Assembly (NCBI GenBank): GCA_018136815.1
Contig: CM030934.1
Coordinates: 4,599,587 to 4,663,586 of the forward strand
DNA length: 64,000 nucleotides
Source of the DNA: Isochrysis galbana
Lineage: Eukaryota; Haptophyta; Isochrysidales; Isochrysidaceae
Direction: 5' to 3'
Shown: positions 11,313 to 21,278 of the stretch, in pieces
How the letters are laid out: each line of letters starts with the position of its first letter
Numbering within the stretch: the first letter of the stretch is position 1
Notes under the pieces: generated by a model
Databases searched by the model: none
Told to the model about the DNA's origin: nothing
The model's input: the letters and a program-made list of their open reading frames with translations, nothing else
Made by a program: the position numbers and the translations under genes

Positions 11313-12254
11313 GCCCTCCTGACGAGCCTCCGACGGGCTACACCCGCGAGTAATGGACACTTGACAAGAAGGTCAGCGGAGGGCCGTAGCCAGATAGCGA
11401 TTTGGTGCCTGACCTTCACAAAATTCGAGGAAGAAGCATGCAATATCGCCACGACGCAATAAAGGCCCAAGGGCCCGACAAGTGCTTTGATGCCAAGTAT
11501 GAAGACGCGGCGTGTGAGTCTGAGATCTGAGGCCTCTCTTAAGTCATTAAATTAGGTATCAAGGTTCTGATTGGAATGTGCCTGTGCCTGTGCATGCGAA
11601 TCCTACAACTGCCCTGATGGCTGATGGGCCCCTTCCCTTTGTCTATTGTGCGGACCGCTTGGCCTTGATTGACCCAGCTATCGCGACTCCTACCCTGCCA
11701 GCCACATGCAATTCATAAGCTAAAGTATTATTCTTTCAGGAATGACCTGGAAAATGTGACCATTCTCGATTTTGTATTTGTACAAAGCTTTCTCGATTCC
11801 ACTTCAAGACTTCTGTCTTTGTGCGCCACAGCACACACACAAGGATATGCGAATGCAAATGAAAGCTGGCCGACATATTTTAATTTGCTATGCAGTGAGA
11901 CTCTTAGCCGAGAGAAAATAAGATCATACGCGTTCAGATCAAGATAGCACACAAGGATATGCGAATGCAAATGAAAGTTGGCCGATACTTTTTATTTGCT
12001 ATGCAGTGAGACTCTTAGCCGAGAGAAATAAGGTCATACGCGTTCAGATCAAGATAGCAGTGATTGATGGCTCCTCTAGGCTGCCAGTGCATTCAGGGTG
12101 AGGCGGGAATGCTGCTGGAGTGGTTTCATCGCAGCATCAAAAGGCCTGCTTCGAGCTGCATCACCAGAGGGCTTGAAACACATTTGCTGGCTGCATCGGA
12201 ACGTTGCCTTTCAACAAAAGTGGTTTGCTAGTCCACGCCAGGACTAGCGTTTCC
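11313..12254. other. Spacer with local tandem duplication
   Basis: 3' flanks of the convergent dioxygenase and copper-chaperone genes. Apart from the duplication at 11836-12057 nothing was recognised. Confidence 0.4.
11836..12057. repeat. 112-bp tandem duplication
   Basis: The unit from CACACAAGGATATGCG to CAGATCAAGATAG (11836-11947) is repeated at 11948-12057 with few differences, indicating a recent duplication in noncoding DNA. Confidence 0.9.
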
Positions 12255-12470
12255 TCAGGCCTCGACTGTCCATCCCCCCTTCTGGATTGCAGCCTTCACG
12301 TCATCAAGTGACATTGACGTATCGCCCACGAGCGTCACTTTGTTGACAGGCTGGGGCTCGGCCTTGATCGAAATGACCCCCGGAATCTTCTTGACGATCG
12401 TTTCTAGGCTGCCCGAGCACCCGCCGCACATCATACCGGTGACGGTGAGCACGTGCGTCTGCTCTCCCAT
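12255..12470 (-). CDS. Atx1-type copper chaperone (HMA domain)
   Basis: A complete 71-aa protein that is a single heavy-metal-associated domain. The metal site MMCGGC (MXCXXC, residues ~13-18) follows the first strand HVLTVTGM, and the rest fits the beta-alpha-beta-beta-alpha-beta fold: IVKKIPGVISIKAE, NKVTLVGD, DDVKAAIQKGGW. Family members carry Cu(I) in the cytosol to P-type ATPases of the secretory pathway. Length and architecture match ATX1/ATOX1 almost exactly and there is no targeting peptide. The start is the only Met before the domain. A G-run at 12529 lies just upstream. Confidence 0.9.
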   Translation of the reverse strand: MGEQTHVLTVTGMMCGGCSGSLETIVKKIPGVISIKAEPQPVNKVTLVGDTSMSLDDVKAAIQKGGWTVEA

Positions 12471-13131
12471 GACGGCGGGCGCGCGAGAGAGGAGCTGCTG
12501 CGCGGGCAGAGTAGGAGGCGATAAAAAGAGGGGGGGGGAGAGGGAGAGAGGGGGATCACAGTGCGGAATAACAAAAGTGAACGTCTTGGCTCGCTGGGGA
12601 GGCCTGTCGCCAACAGCGGGGGTCTTCTGTCTACAAGTAGGTGGTATAAAAAATAGTCGAACGCGAAGTCAACTCAAACTTTTTTATCGTTTGAACATAG
12701 TCAACTACCTATTACTCCCTTGACAAGCCCTTGAGCCCTTGAGCCCCAAAGTGACCACTCTCAAACCCACTGAAAATTTCCTCGCGCCGCGTTAACGCGG
12801 CGCTCAACCAAGCGAAACCACGGAAAAAAAAATCTGAAGATTCTGGGCTACACACCTACTAATAATGCCTGGGTATCCCCTCTCTACTCTCACCGCCCTT
12901 ATATCCCCTCCCTCCACCTCTTTCCCTGCCCCCCTTCATTCCTTGGTCATCGGTTTCAGGGGTCCGGCCCTGGTGCCCTACCTAAGGCCTGGTTCGGAGT
13001 GTGGGGGCTGGGCAGGCCTGTTGCCGTCTCTCTTGATCTGCGTGCCCTCACCAAGCGACCAAGCGAAACCACGAAATGCACCCCGCGGCTGCGCCGCGAA
13101 CACACCCAACTCACGGCGCGCGACAATGAAC
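12471..13131. other. Spacer
   Basis: Upstream flank of the copper-chaperone gene. It contains a ~33-bp sequence (12634-12666) that recurs inverted at 60941-60973. No gene recognised. Confidence 0.35.
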
Positions 13132-14868
13132 ACACGCCGTGCATTGGGCACGGCGCGATGTGCATCGGTCCCCCCGCGGAGACGCCGTGTGCGCATGTCG
13201 ACTTTTCCCCTATGCGTACCACCTAAGGCCCACAACTACGTAAACTAGCCATATTAAAAAAAATCTTCTTAAAATTCCCCGCTACGTGTGCGGCGTGAGG
13301 CAGTGTGCTAGTGTACCTCCCTACTACCCGACCTTAACCCCTAACAACCCCCTTCCCCTTTCCCAGTTCCCTCATTTTCGGAGAAGCTGGTTCCGGGGAG
13401 GCCGCGCGCGCTGCTTCGGCCAGGAGTTGGAGAGAAGGGGGCGGGAGACTGTGGTTCGTCCTTTGTGTCGGTGTTGGCTCAGGTTATCCTCACTTAAATC
13501 TCTTAGGCTCCTCTTTAATAAGCGCTGTGATTCCGACTAAGAGGTTAAGCTACTTTAGGTGATGTGTCGTAGGTCCAGACCTCTTGCCGCTTGTAGGAGG
13601 TCCTCCGATGTTCCTATGTTGAAATCCTTGTCCACCGTGTACAGCGGGCTTACCATCTTCTTAATATGTTTGTTGCTCGGGGCGTGTAACCCCATATTCT
13701 CTCGTTGTTTTTTTAGCCTCTGAAAGAAACCGACTTTCGCCGTTACTAGCAGGTGGTATCTCGTAAGTGTCGCTCTTAAAATCGACTTAACGGACCTGCC
13801 GTCCGAGTTGCCATACTGGATGTTGTAGAAGTCGGTTAGGATGTACCTCCACGCCAGGATACCTAAGTATCCTGAGGAGGGGTGCGGTCTATCCACCTGA
13901 TAACAGAAAAGACGTTGGGCTGTTTCGGATCCCGGCCTAAGGCTAATCCCCAGAAGTCCTTCTATGAATTCAAAGACGGGCTCCGTCGCGATACATGAGG
14001 CCAGGTGAGTGGAACTCTCAGGGGCTATGCCGCAGAAGCGGCATGTTGGATCGTCAGCAAAACGGTTCGCCGTAGCTATCCTTCTATGTAGGACATGTTT
14101 GAAATGCAAATAAGAGTCTCTAGGCGTTAAAAAGTTGTATTTATACAATTGCGATACTTGTTTCCACTTTCCCGAGAGGACCGGTAGCCTTTTTTCCCAT
14201 CTTAGCGTGGATTTTTGTGCTTTTGTTTTCCTCAATGCGAGGAACGCTTTAGTCAAGACCCTGACACTTACATCCTCTAGCGTTGTATGCGTGCCTTTTA
14301 GCGTGTATTCTTGGGGTATCGGATACGCCGTTTCCGCCGGGCCGTCGTACGCTCGTCCCCACTTCAGCGGAGTGTATAGCTCGTCGGGCACGTAAACTAG
14401 CCATATTAGAGATGTTTCTTTACGCAGCGCGTGTGATGATTTGCAATCACATTGTGCACGCCGTGCATGGGCACGGCGCGATGTGCATCGGTCCCCCCGC
14501 GGAGACGCCGTGCGTGCGCATGTCGACTTTTCCCCTTTGCGTACCACCTAAGGCTAAGGCCCACAACTACGTAAACTAGCCATATAAGAGATGTTTCTTT
14601 ACGCAGCGCGTGTGATGATTTGCAATCACATTGTGCACGCCGTGCATGGGCACGGCGCGATGTGCATCGGCCCCCCCGCGGGGGCGCCGTGCGTGCGCAT
14701 GTCGACTTTTCCCATCTGCGTACCACCTAAGGCCCACAACTACGTAAACTAGCCATATAAGAGATGTTTCTTTACGCAGCGCGTGTGATGATTTGCAATC
14801 ATATTGTGCACGCCGTGCATGGGCACGGCGCGATGTGCATCGCCCCCCCCGCGGGGGCGCCGTGCGTC
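13132..14868. repeat. Tandem array (~175-bp unit), split by a LINE
   Basis: Units start at GTAAACTAGCCATAT (14392, 14571, 14744; periods 179 and 173 bp) and end near 14868. A partial unit lies at 13132-13256. Each unit carries GCACGCCGTGCATGGGCACG, a GC-rich palindromic block and CATGTCGACTTTTCCC. The LINE fragment 13257-14390 sits between the first and second units with CGTAAACTAGCCATATTA on both sides (13239-13256 and 14391-14408); removing it rejoins the array. Confidence 0.85.
13257..14390 (-). pseudogene. 5'-truncated LINE: reverse transcriptase C-terminus
   Basis: The minus-strand frame is open from the array junction to a stop at 13555. It encodes the region after the RT palm. A zinc-knuckle CRFCGIAPESSTHLASC (zf-RVT type C-X2-C...H-X4-C) is clear, preceded by KWKQVSQLYKYNFLTPRDSY and a helix-rich stretch. 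No RT catalytic motif remains, so the copy was 5'-truncated on insertion, as target-primed reverse transcription commonly produces. On the minus strand the element ends in a T-run next to the 18-bp flanking repeat, not a poly-A tail. It may belong to the same family as the RT scrap at 0.3-1.2 kb, but they do not overlap. Confidence 0.8.
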
Positions 14869-14881
14869 CGTCGATGCGTCG

Positions 14882-15256
14882 ATGTGGGCACTCATCGAGC
14901 CATACATGGGCCGTTGGTGCAAAGCAAAGCTCATGCTCGTCGGCGACTACTCCGACGAGTACGACAGGATCCCCAAGACCAAGTACATTGGAGACGAGGC
15001 CGCCGTCGCGTACCTCTGCATGGAATACATCACGGCGGTCGCGTACGCTGAAACGAATCCCATGGTGCAAGTGCACCGAGCAGCTGGCAAACTCTACATG
15101 GAGAACAAGAAGGCCGTCCTCGCACGCGTCACGGACCTCGCCACCCAAGATCAGCCCAGCGACAGCGTCGCCTGCCAGAAGAATGACATCGACAATAGGA
15201 TCGAGGAGGAGGGGTGTGAGAAAAAGACGAAAAGGATGAAAACTCAGCCTGCGTAG
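14882..15256 (+). CDS. Uncharacterised 124-aa ORF
   Basis: A frame from ATG 14882 directly after the tandem array. It looks like real protein: IGDEAAVAYLCMEYITAVAY is a plausible amphipathic helix and the tail EEEGCEKKTKRMKTQ is a basic, NLS-like end. No family recognised. It may be the 3' exon of a larger gene whose upstream part was replaced by the array, or part of a mobile element. A tyrosine-recombinase remnant lies just beyond on the other strand. Confidence 0.35.
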   Translation: MWALIEPYMGRWCKAKLMLVGDYSDEYDRIPKTKYIGDEAAVAYLCMEYITAVAYAETNPMVQVHRAAGKLYMENKKAVLARVTDLATQDQPSDSVACQKNDIDNRIEEEGCEKKTKRMKTQPA

Positions 15257-15411
15257 CTTTGGTGTGTTTTGGTTTTGGGGAAGGGGGGGGGGGGAGTTGC
15301 TATGCTCACGCGCCGCGTCCTTGTATGTCGTGATTAGCTTTGTACTCATCTTTGTAATAATAATACCCTGGAGACTGGTTGAAAAAAAACATATCTGGGT
15401 AAAAAAAACAA

Positions 15412-15543
15412 TCACCTGGCCCTCTTTTGACGGAACGCGACTTCGATGCGGAAGCTGTGGCCGCCGAACTCGGCGGGCGGGAGGCCTAACGCAGAGGCGA
15501 CGCACTTAGCGTACTTATTCATGTCGGATGTCGTCATGTCCAT
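15412..15543 (-). pseudogene. Tyrosine recombinase C-terminal remnant
   Basis: In minus-strand frame, MNKYAKCVASALGLPPAEFG is followed by GHSFRIEVA. This resembles the ALGL...FGGHSFRIGGA segment around the catalytic H-X-X-R box of tyrosine recombinases carried by DIRS/Ngaro and Crypton elements. Only the H and R of that box are kept; the catalytic Tyr region is missing and the frame ends nine codons later. Confidence 0.45.
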
Positions 15544-16291
15544 GTCCTCCGTGAGGGCGGGCCGCGGGTCTGCGGTGCGGGAGGCGAGGCGAAAGATGGG
15601 TGACTGACGGTGACGGTGACGAGGACGAGGCCTCGGTGCCTCCAAAGGCACTAGGGCGATGAGCCGAGTCCGCGGTGAGTGAGGAGGCGCGCGAGGGCGG
15701 AGTAGGCGCAAGCTGCATCGTTTGGGCGCTTCGGCAAGAGAGTGGGAAAGCGCTCCGGGGGCCATGGGGGCCTGGGGCCCACAAGGCACAGGGCACCAAA
15801 TATTATGAATATGGAATAGGTGTTTTTGTTTTTCGGGGGTTCTACCGCTTTACTTTGGTATGTTTCCTACATCCCTACTTTTTATTTTAACACCCTTAGA
15901 AGTTAAAATGATGTTTGATCGCCCTAAAAAATGAATGCCGAGAGACAAATACAGCAGACGACACACAAGCACGGACACACCATGCTCCATGCCCATGCTC
16001 CATGCTCCATACTCCATGCTGGCCGTCGTACCCGGTGACATGCATTAGCACAACTTAGCAATCTATGCTCTATGCTGTCTTCTGTCTTCTGCCACATGAT
16101 GATATACAGACACAGAAGCAACGCCGATGGCGGCATGGCGGCGGCCGCGTGACCCAAGCTATCTACTACTACTTGCTAACAAACGTCTTATCGTCTACTC
16201 TAATAATCTTGTGAGTTCCCAGCTATCTTATGCCTGACGTAAGTACGATAATCCCAGCCGGGGCTCTCGGCGCCCGCCGTCGCGCGCCGCT
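15544..16291. other. Spacer with R2 repeat copy
   Basis: Contains the R2 core CACCCTTAGAAGTTAAAAT at 15891-15909 and a CATGCTC-rich low-complexity patch at 15980-16025. No gene recognised. Confidence 0.35.
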
Positions 16292-17050
16292 ATGGTGGAG
16301 CCTGCCTCCGCCGAGGAGCCTAGCGACGTGGAGGGCGATGTGGCGTTCCGGTCGGAAGGAAGCGCGGCTGCAGCCTTCCTCAAGCTCGCACGAGCGCAGC
16401 AAGAGACACTGGGGCTGCAGACAGCTGACCTGGAGCAGGCACACGCTGCAGCGATCGAGGAGGCTGTTGCAGCTGCACGCTGCCAGGCCATTGAGGAGGC
16501 GGCCGTACGATTCGCACAGGAGCGGAGCGAGGAGATTATGGAAGCGGTAGCAGTTGCTATGCAGAAATATGAGGAGCAACGGCAGGAGGACAAGAAGGCG
16601 CACGACGCCGAGGTCCAGCAACTTAAAGAGCAGCACGAGGCCACCATCAGAATCTCTGCTTCCAAGATTCGGGAAACAGAAGAGCGCGTACGTGCGGAGG
16701 AGCGGGAGGCCGCACAAAAGGCGGTAATGGAAGCTGTGACCGAGGCGACCGTACGCATCAAGGTGGAGGGGCAGAAGGCGTTAGCAGAGGCTCAGCTGGA
16801 CATGTCGGTGAAGCATGAGGAGATAAAGGCCAAGGCCATTGAAAATGCCATTGCAGAGACACGCGAGGAGATGACCAAAACGCTTGGCGAAAAGTATGAG
16901 ACGCGTCTGAACAAGCTACTTGCAGGTATCGCCAAGTCAGAAAACGCAAATGACGCACGCTTTCGGGCCTTACAACAGCAACTGGATACTGCTAACGAGG
17001 CCCTCAGGTTGACGCTAGGAAGGGTGACTGGACAGAAAGAGAAGCGTTGA
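16292..17050 (+). CDS. Coiled-coil protein
   Basis: A 252-aa intronless frame. Residues 1-30 are acidic (EPASAEEPSDVEGDVAF). From ~35 to 245 the sequence is almost unbroken helix rich in Ala, Glu, Gln, Lys and Arg with heptad-like spacing (AEVQQLKEQHEATIRISASK, ETEERVRAEEREAAQKAV), predicting a long coiled coil. There is no globular domain, signal peptide or membrane segment. Such proteins are commonly structural parts of cilia, basal bodies or the cytoskeleton, but nothing here proves that. ATGCCTGACGTAAGT at 16230 could be a small upstream exon with a splice donor. Confidence 0.65.
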   Translation: MVEPASAEEPSDVEGDVAFRSEGSAAAAFLKLARAQQETLGLQTADLEQAHAAAIEEAVAAARCQAIEEAAVRFAQERSEEIMEAVAVAMQKYEEQRQEDKKAHDAEVQQLKEQHEATIRISASKIRETEERVRAEEREAAQKAVMEAVTEATVRIKVEGQKALAEAQLDMSVKHEEIKAKAIENAIAETREEMTKTLGEKYETRLNKLLAGIAKSENANDARFRALQQQLDTANEALRLTLGRVTGQKEKR

Positions 17051-17925
17051 TATTGGCCTTGCCACTCGCTTCAGGGGCTCTCCTCGCACTGGTACAGGTT
17101 TGCCACTCACTCGGTTTCGGATCCACCTTGTTGCGGGGCCGCTGATCCTGAGCCTGTTACGAGGTGATTGCTTGCGCATGTCTTTCTACTAGCATTCGAT
17201 GCAGACCTCAACTATATTGCACTACCCCCATCACGAGCGGTTTTGTGTGCAGTGTGTCGCATGCATTCGGGTCTTCTTGAGCGCCGCAGAGTCCCTGCGT
17301 GATAAGAAAAGATATTGACGATTTGCGCCCGCATCGTGGCTTGCCGCATTGAGAACGGGACGTAAGCGCAAGAAGTAAACTTTTAGGGTCATGCGATCAG
17401 GCTAGGATGGCTCATGGCACAACGCCCCACTGCATGCGCAAACGCAATAACTGTTGCGGGTAAGGAAGGGGCCTTGTACATTTTCCTCTCCCTACACGCT
17501 CCGATTAGGTTCCCCCGCGCGACTCCCCTCGTCCGTCGCGCCCCGACTACCTCCCGCCTTTCCCCCGAGTGCTCCCTTGAGTTTCCGCCCCTGACGCCAC
17601 CGCCACGCCTACACAACCAACATTCTTGTTGTGGTTAGGGGGAGAGCCGCCCTTTAGGTTTCCCAAAGAGAGGCCCTTTCTCTCTCTCTCTACCTGTTTT
17701 CCCGCCTTCGCGTGTTTTGGTTTCTCCCTTCGGGTTGCATCCTCTCCGTTCGATCGGGATCCTCCGATCCCGATCTTCCTCTCTTCCCCCGTGTGTTAGG
17801 ACAGGGGTGATCGCTCTCGATCCCCCTCCCTTGTTTTCTCATGTGTGCGCCCCCTTTCTTTCCTTGCGCGCGCCCCGTGTGTTTCCCGCGTTTTCTCTCG
17901 TCCCAGAGTTCCGAGAGTCGCGCCC
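17051..17925. other. Spacer and retroelement leader
   Basis: 17051-17630 shows nothing recognisable. From ~17640 the sequence becomes CT-rich and resembles the retroelement leaders elsewhere in the window. Confidence 0.35.
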
Positions 17926-18109
17926 ATGGCCGCACTCCCTGGGGCTCTGGGCGAGCTCTCTCGACCGCCGTCGCCCCAGGCTCGTGTGAGCGGTGCTCCC
18001 GACGGTGCCATGCCTCCCTCCAGCCCTAGCGCTCCCTGTGCTCAGCCCTCCGTGAGCGCGGTCGCCCCTGGAGAGCCCCACCCTCTGTCTCAACAATCAT
18101 TAGAGCTCC
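17926..18109 (+). pseudogene. ORF1-like N-terminal fragment
   Basis: MAALPGALGELSRPPSPQAR begins a Pro/Ser/Ala-rich frame after a CT-rich leader. It runs into the PiggyBac-like fragment in another frame near 18100, so only the 5' end of the element remains. Confidence 0.35.
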
Positions 18110-19431
18110 AGTCCACAGCCACAACAGCTGGTTCATGGGCTACACGACGGCCCGCGAGCTTAAGCGCGTCGGCATGTACAGCTTCGGCGACGTAAAGACC
18201 AATACGAAGGGCTACCCCACAGAGGAGATCAAGATGGCCACGGCTAAGACCGACGGCTCGCACGCGGTCTACTGTGGAGATGGACTGTTCCCAGGATCCG
18301 GGTAAGGCTCCTGAGACTCCATCCTTGGCAACCCACGCGTCCGTAGGCGGCCTATCGACTTGGGTAGCGGGTGAAGATACTTGGGAAGGCTTGGGCACGG
18401 GTGCAGTGGTGACGGGGTCCGCGCGCGGCGGCGAGGGCGAATTTTGCGGTGCAGAGGGTGGTGATGGGTCCATAGGAACAGATTGAATCAATCTCTAGTG
18501 GGTGATTTCTAGCGAGAGACCACACACAAGGCAGTAGGGGCTCAAGGGTACGAGGGGTCACGGTACGGCTTCGATCGCAGAGCGCTGCGACGGCTGCTGG
18601 GTGCGTACGAAGACACGCCACACCACTTTCTAACATAAACAAGGGCAATACGTAATAAACACGGGAGCGAAAGCCACGGTGGGTCAACAGAGAGAGCAAA
18701 GAAGGAACCAATTGGCCAGAAGAGAACTCGTCGTCCTAGAGAAGGATTGCACACAGAAAAGGCGCGAAAGGGATTCATCCATGCTTAGTGAAGATCCTAC
18801 AAGATTCATCGGCGAATAGCGTCTCAACGCGAGCACAGCGGCGTGCACTTTACCTATAGCTTTACGTAGCTTAGCCATGGAGTAGCTGGTAGACTTAAAA
18901 AGTCTAGAAGCTTACAGAGGTGTCAGACTTACAGAGTCTAGATGCTTGAGGTTCTTGAGGGTGTACTTTAGCAAGCAAGATGCTCGCTACTTCCTTGGTC
19001 TTCATCGACACGTGCTTACTACTCCCTTGATCTCCATGCCTGGGTGATCAGTGATCAGTCCAGAGCTAGAGCATATTCATATTCCGAGTAGAAAGAAGCC
19101 TGTAGAAGCTGCTTGGCCACGTGGATATAATGGTAGACCAACATTGAATGAAGTGTAGTGATTGATAGAAGCGTGGAGACGTCGTAGACGTATAGATAGA
19201 CATGAGAACGAAGATTGGTGATTTACCATCGCGGTTATAACGGTAGAGCGGAAAATAGCGGAATAGCCTGCAGAGGCTCGCGAATGCGACATCTACACCA
19301 CCAAGGTCGACCTCGGCGACGGCACCAAAGCTTTTGACATGTTCTGCGTCTCTCAGCGCCGCGGTGATTCCATCCACACCTTCATCAGCACACACGGCAC
19401 GACGCTCAACGGTGATCCCGTTCGTTGGGCG
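18110..19431 (+). pseudogene. PiggyBac-like transposase fragment, interrupted
   Basis: Part one (18110-18272) reads SHNSWFMGYTTARELKRVGM followed by YSFGDVKTNTKGYPTEEIK. Part two (19297 to ~19431) reads TTKVDLGDGTKAFDMFCVSQ and RRGDSIHTFISTHGTTL. Both resemble DDE_Tnp_1_7 (PiggyBac-type) transposases, in which a G-V-K/T-N block is followed by strands leading to a ...FVSTxGTTLPG segment. The 1-kb segment between (18273-19296) has TG...CA ends and a TCTAC duplication; deleting it with one TCTAC restores a continuous frame. The 3' side runs directly into hAT sequence at ~19432. Confidence 0.5.
18273..19291. mobile_element. LTR-like insertion (possible solo LTR)
   Basis: About 1,019 bp beginning TGTGGAGATGG and ending GCGACA, i.e. 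5'-TG...CA-3', flanked by TCTAC (18268-18272 and 19292-19296). Its removal rejoins a transposase frame in phase. No gag-pol coding was seen, so a solo LTR is the simplest reading; a non-LTR insertion cannot be excluded. Confidence 0.5.
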
Positions 19432-20075
19432 CAAATCTTGGTAAGGTATATGGGTATATGTTGCAGATTGACACGCACCTTCGGACAGGCACTATTCCCG
19501 GCTTGGATGCACAAAAGAGGCACAAGGTCCACGAACTATTCATGGCTAGATGGGAATACTTCCATGTCCCAGTCATGACAGCCGCATATTGTCTCGAGCC
19601 TGAGTTCTGTCGTCGCAAGTTTTCGTCAAATGAACAGAAGGAACTGAGGATGTGTTTTCGGCAGATGGCGACACGGGAGCACCCTTACCCGGATATATTG
19701 GCTGAGTATTCGGACTTCCAAGAGGCTTGCATCAGTGGCTTCCATGATCTTAATGATGAAGTGGCATTCTCCAATCGCGCTCGAGTGATGGCTTCGTACA
19801 AATGGGCGAACATTTATTTAGCGTCATGGCCTCATCTTCAATGGGCTGCTTGCCGTTTGCTTGCGCTTTCGTGTTCTGCTTCGGGATGTGAGCGGTCGTG
19901 GTCTGTGCAAGACTGGATCCACTCAAAGAAGCGCAATAGGCTGGGTGCATCCACGGTGGAGAGGCTTGTGAGGTGCCACACAAATCTTGTGCTTGAGGAT
20001 TTGCTGAAAGATTGGGAGTCACACGTGCTGCCTTGGGACCTAGAGATGATAGTGGAGGAGCCCGATGACGAGTGA
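19425..20075 (+). pseudogene. hAT transposase C-terminal half (copy 1)
   Basis: The frame is open for 216 codons to the natural stop. It contains the hAT dimerisation region: ARVMASYKWANIYLASWPHL, WAACRLLALSCSASGCERSW, then DWIHSKKRNRLGASTVERL. The CERSWS and R-N-R-L-x-x-x-x-V-E-R-L signatures are diagnostic. The N-terminal BED finger and the first catalytic residues are missing because the sequence joins a PiggyBac-like fragment at ~19432. Copy 2 at 60.1 kb is clearly related. Downstream, 20158-20245 contains repeats of CCTGATATCAGG/CTGATATCAGG, typical of hAT subterminal transposase-binding repeats. Confidence 0.8.
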
Positions 20076-20157
20076 TATGTTGTTATATGTTGTTATATGT
20101 CGTAAGCGTACACTACCTTATAATCATTATAACATTACAATACCCTTATAATACTAA

Positions 20158-20245
20158 CCTGATATTGAACCTGATATCAGGCTGATATCAGGCTGACATC
20201 AGGTATAAGGCCGGCGAGCCCTTACGACCTGATACCTGACGTCCC
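20158..20245. repeat. hAT 3' subterminal repeats (copy 1)
   Basis: Several CTGATATCAGG or close variants in both orientations, ending ACCTGATACCTGACG. The same arrangement follows hAT copy 2 at 60852-60922. Confidence 0.7.
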
Positions 20246-20448
20246 ATCCGGGCCAGGCAGCGCACGCATTTTCGGTGGCGCTGCTTCTTCCCTCCCACCC
20301 CCGCCCAGCGCTCGACACTCACTGTTGTGAGCGGTGACTGGGTGCTGCAGATGGGCTTGGCGCCCGGCTCCCGGTCTGTCCACTGAAGAGAGGAGTTCCT
20401 CGGTCGGCGGCGAGCCCGCCAGATGTCGTACCCCCCGCCATACATGGT

Positions 20449-20632
20449 CCTACATGTGAAACACAGCCAAACTTAGAAAAAAAACAGCAAAAACAGTATG
20501 TTTTTTGCCGTCGAAATAAAACAGTGTAAAAAACAGATGTGCGGGGTAGGGGGGCCGCCCGAAATAAAACAGCGAAAAACATATGTTTTGGGCCTCCGAA
20601 AAAAAACACTGTTCCTGTGTTTCACATGTAGG
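20449..20632. mobile_element. 184-bp MITE, hAT type by TSD length
   Basis: Perfect 18-bp terminal inverted repeats (CCTACATGTGAAACACAG at 20449-20466, inverse at 20615-20632) are flanked by 8-bp duplications TACATGGT (20441-20448 and 20633-20640). The AT-rich interior has internal CGAAATAAAACAG repeats and no coding capacity. An 8-bp duplication is typical of hAT transposition. Perfect ends suggest recent movement. Confidence 0.88.
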
Positions 20633-20640
20633 TACATGGT

Positions 20641-21278
20641 ACATGGAGCTGCAGAGGCCCTCTCCAAGGGGAGCAGGTGCCTCACGGCCCCGCTCGGGCC
20701 ACCAGCCGGTCTGCAAAAATATCGGAGGGGGCAATCCGTGCGCCTACCTTAATGAAAATGAAGGGGTGCCGGCCGAACTCCCGCCCCCCCCCCCCCCCCC
20801 CGAACCCCACTCAGGTTGTCAGGTTGCACCTTCTCGACAACGCCGGGGCGGCCTCGGTGCCGAGCCGACGGGGAGCTGCTCGGATGGGCCTCGCACGCCG
20901 CCAAGACGCTCGAAGGTGGGAGAGTCCCAGCGCGCCATCTGGCGCGCCATCTGGGCGCTCGTCGAAGCTTCCCTTTTCTTGTAAGCGGCGGTCTGCTTTG
21001 TACGGCCCCCTCCCGCGGGCTTCAAGCTTCGCCCTGTCGCCTTGCCGTTTGGCCCCCGTCCGTCCGCCGCCCCCCCCCCCCCCCCCCCCCCCCCCCGCCC
21101 CCCCCCGCCCCCCCCGCGCCCCCCTCCCCCTCTCGCTCCCTCCCGTCCGTCTCTCCTCCCTCTCTGCCTTCCTCCTCACGGTCTGGGGGGGGGGAGGGGG
21201 GGGAGGCCTTGCGCCACCCGCGCTGTCTGCCGCCCCTTTGTCCCTCGTTTGTCAACCTGCGCGCTCGCGTCAGACCTG
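20641..21278. other. Spacer with C-homopolymers
   Basis: C-runs at 20783-20801 and 21070-21096 (27 C) and a C-rich stretch to 21130 precede the gene at 21279. Open frames here are products of base composition. Confidence 0.5.

Noticed and set aside
13132..14868. CRISPR-like array
   Set aside because: Units are ~175 bp, adjacent, without unique spacers, and the genome is eukaryotic.
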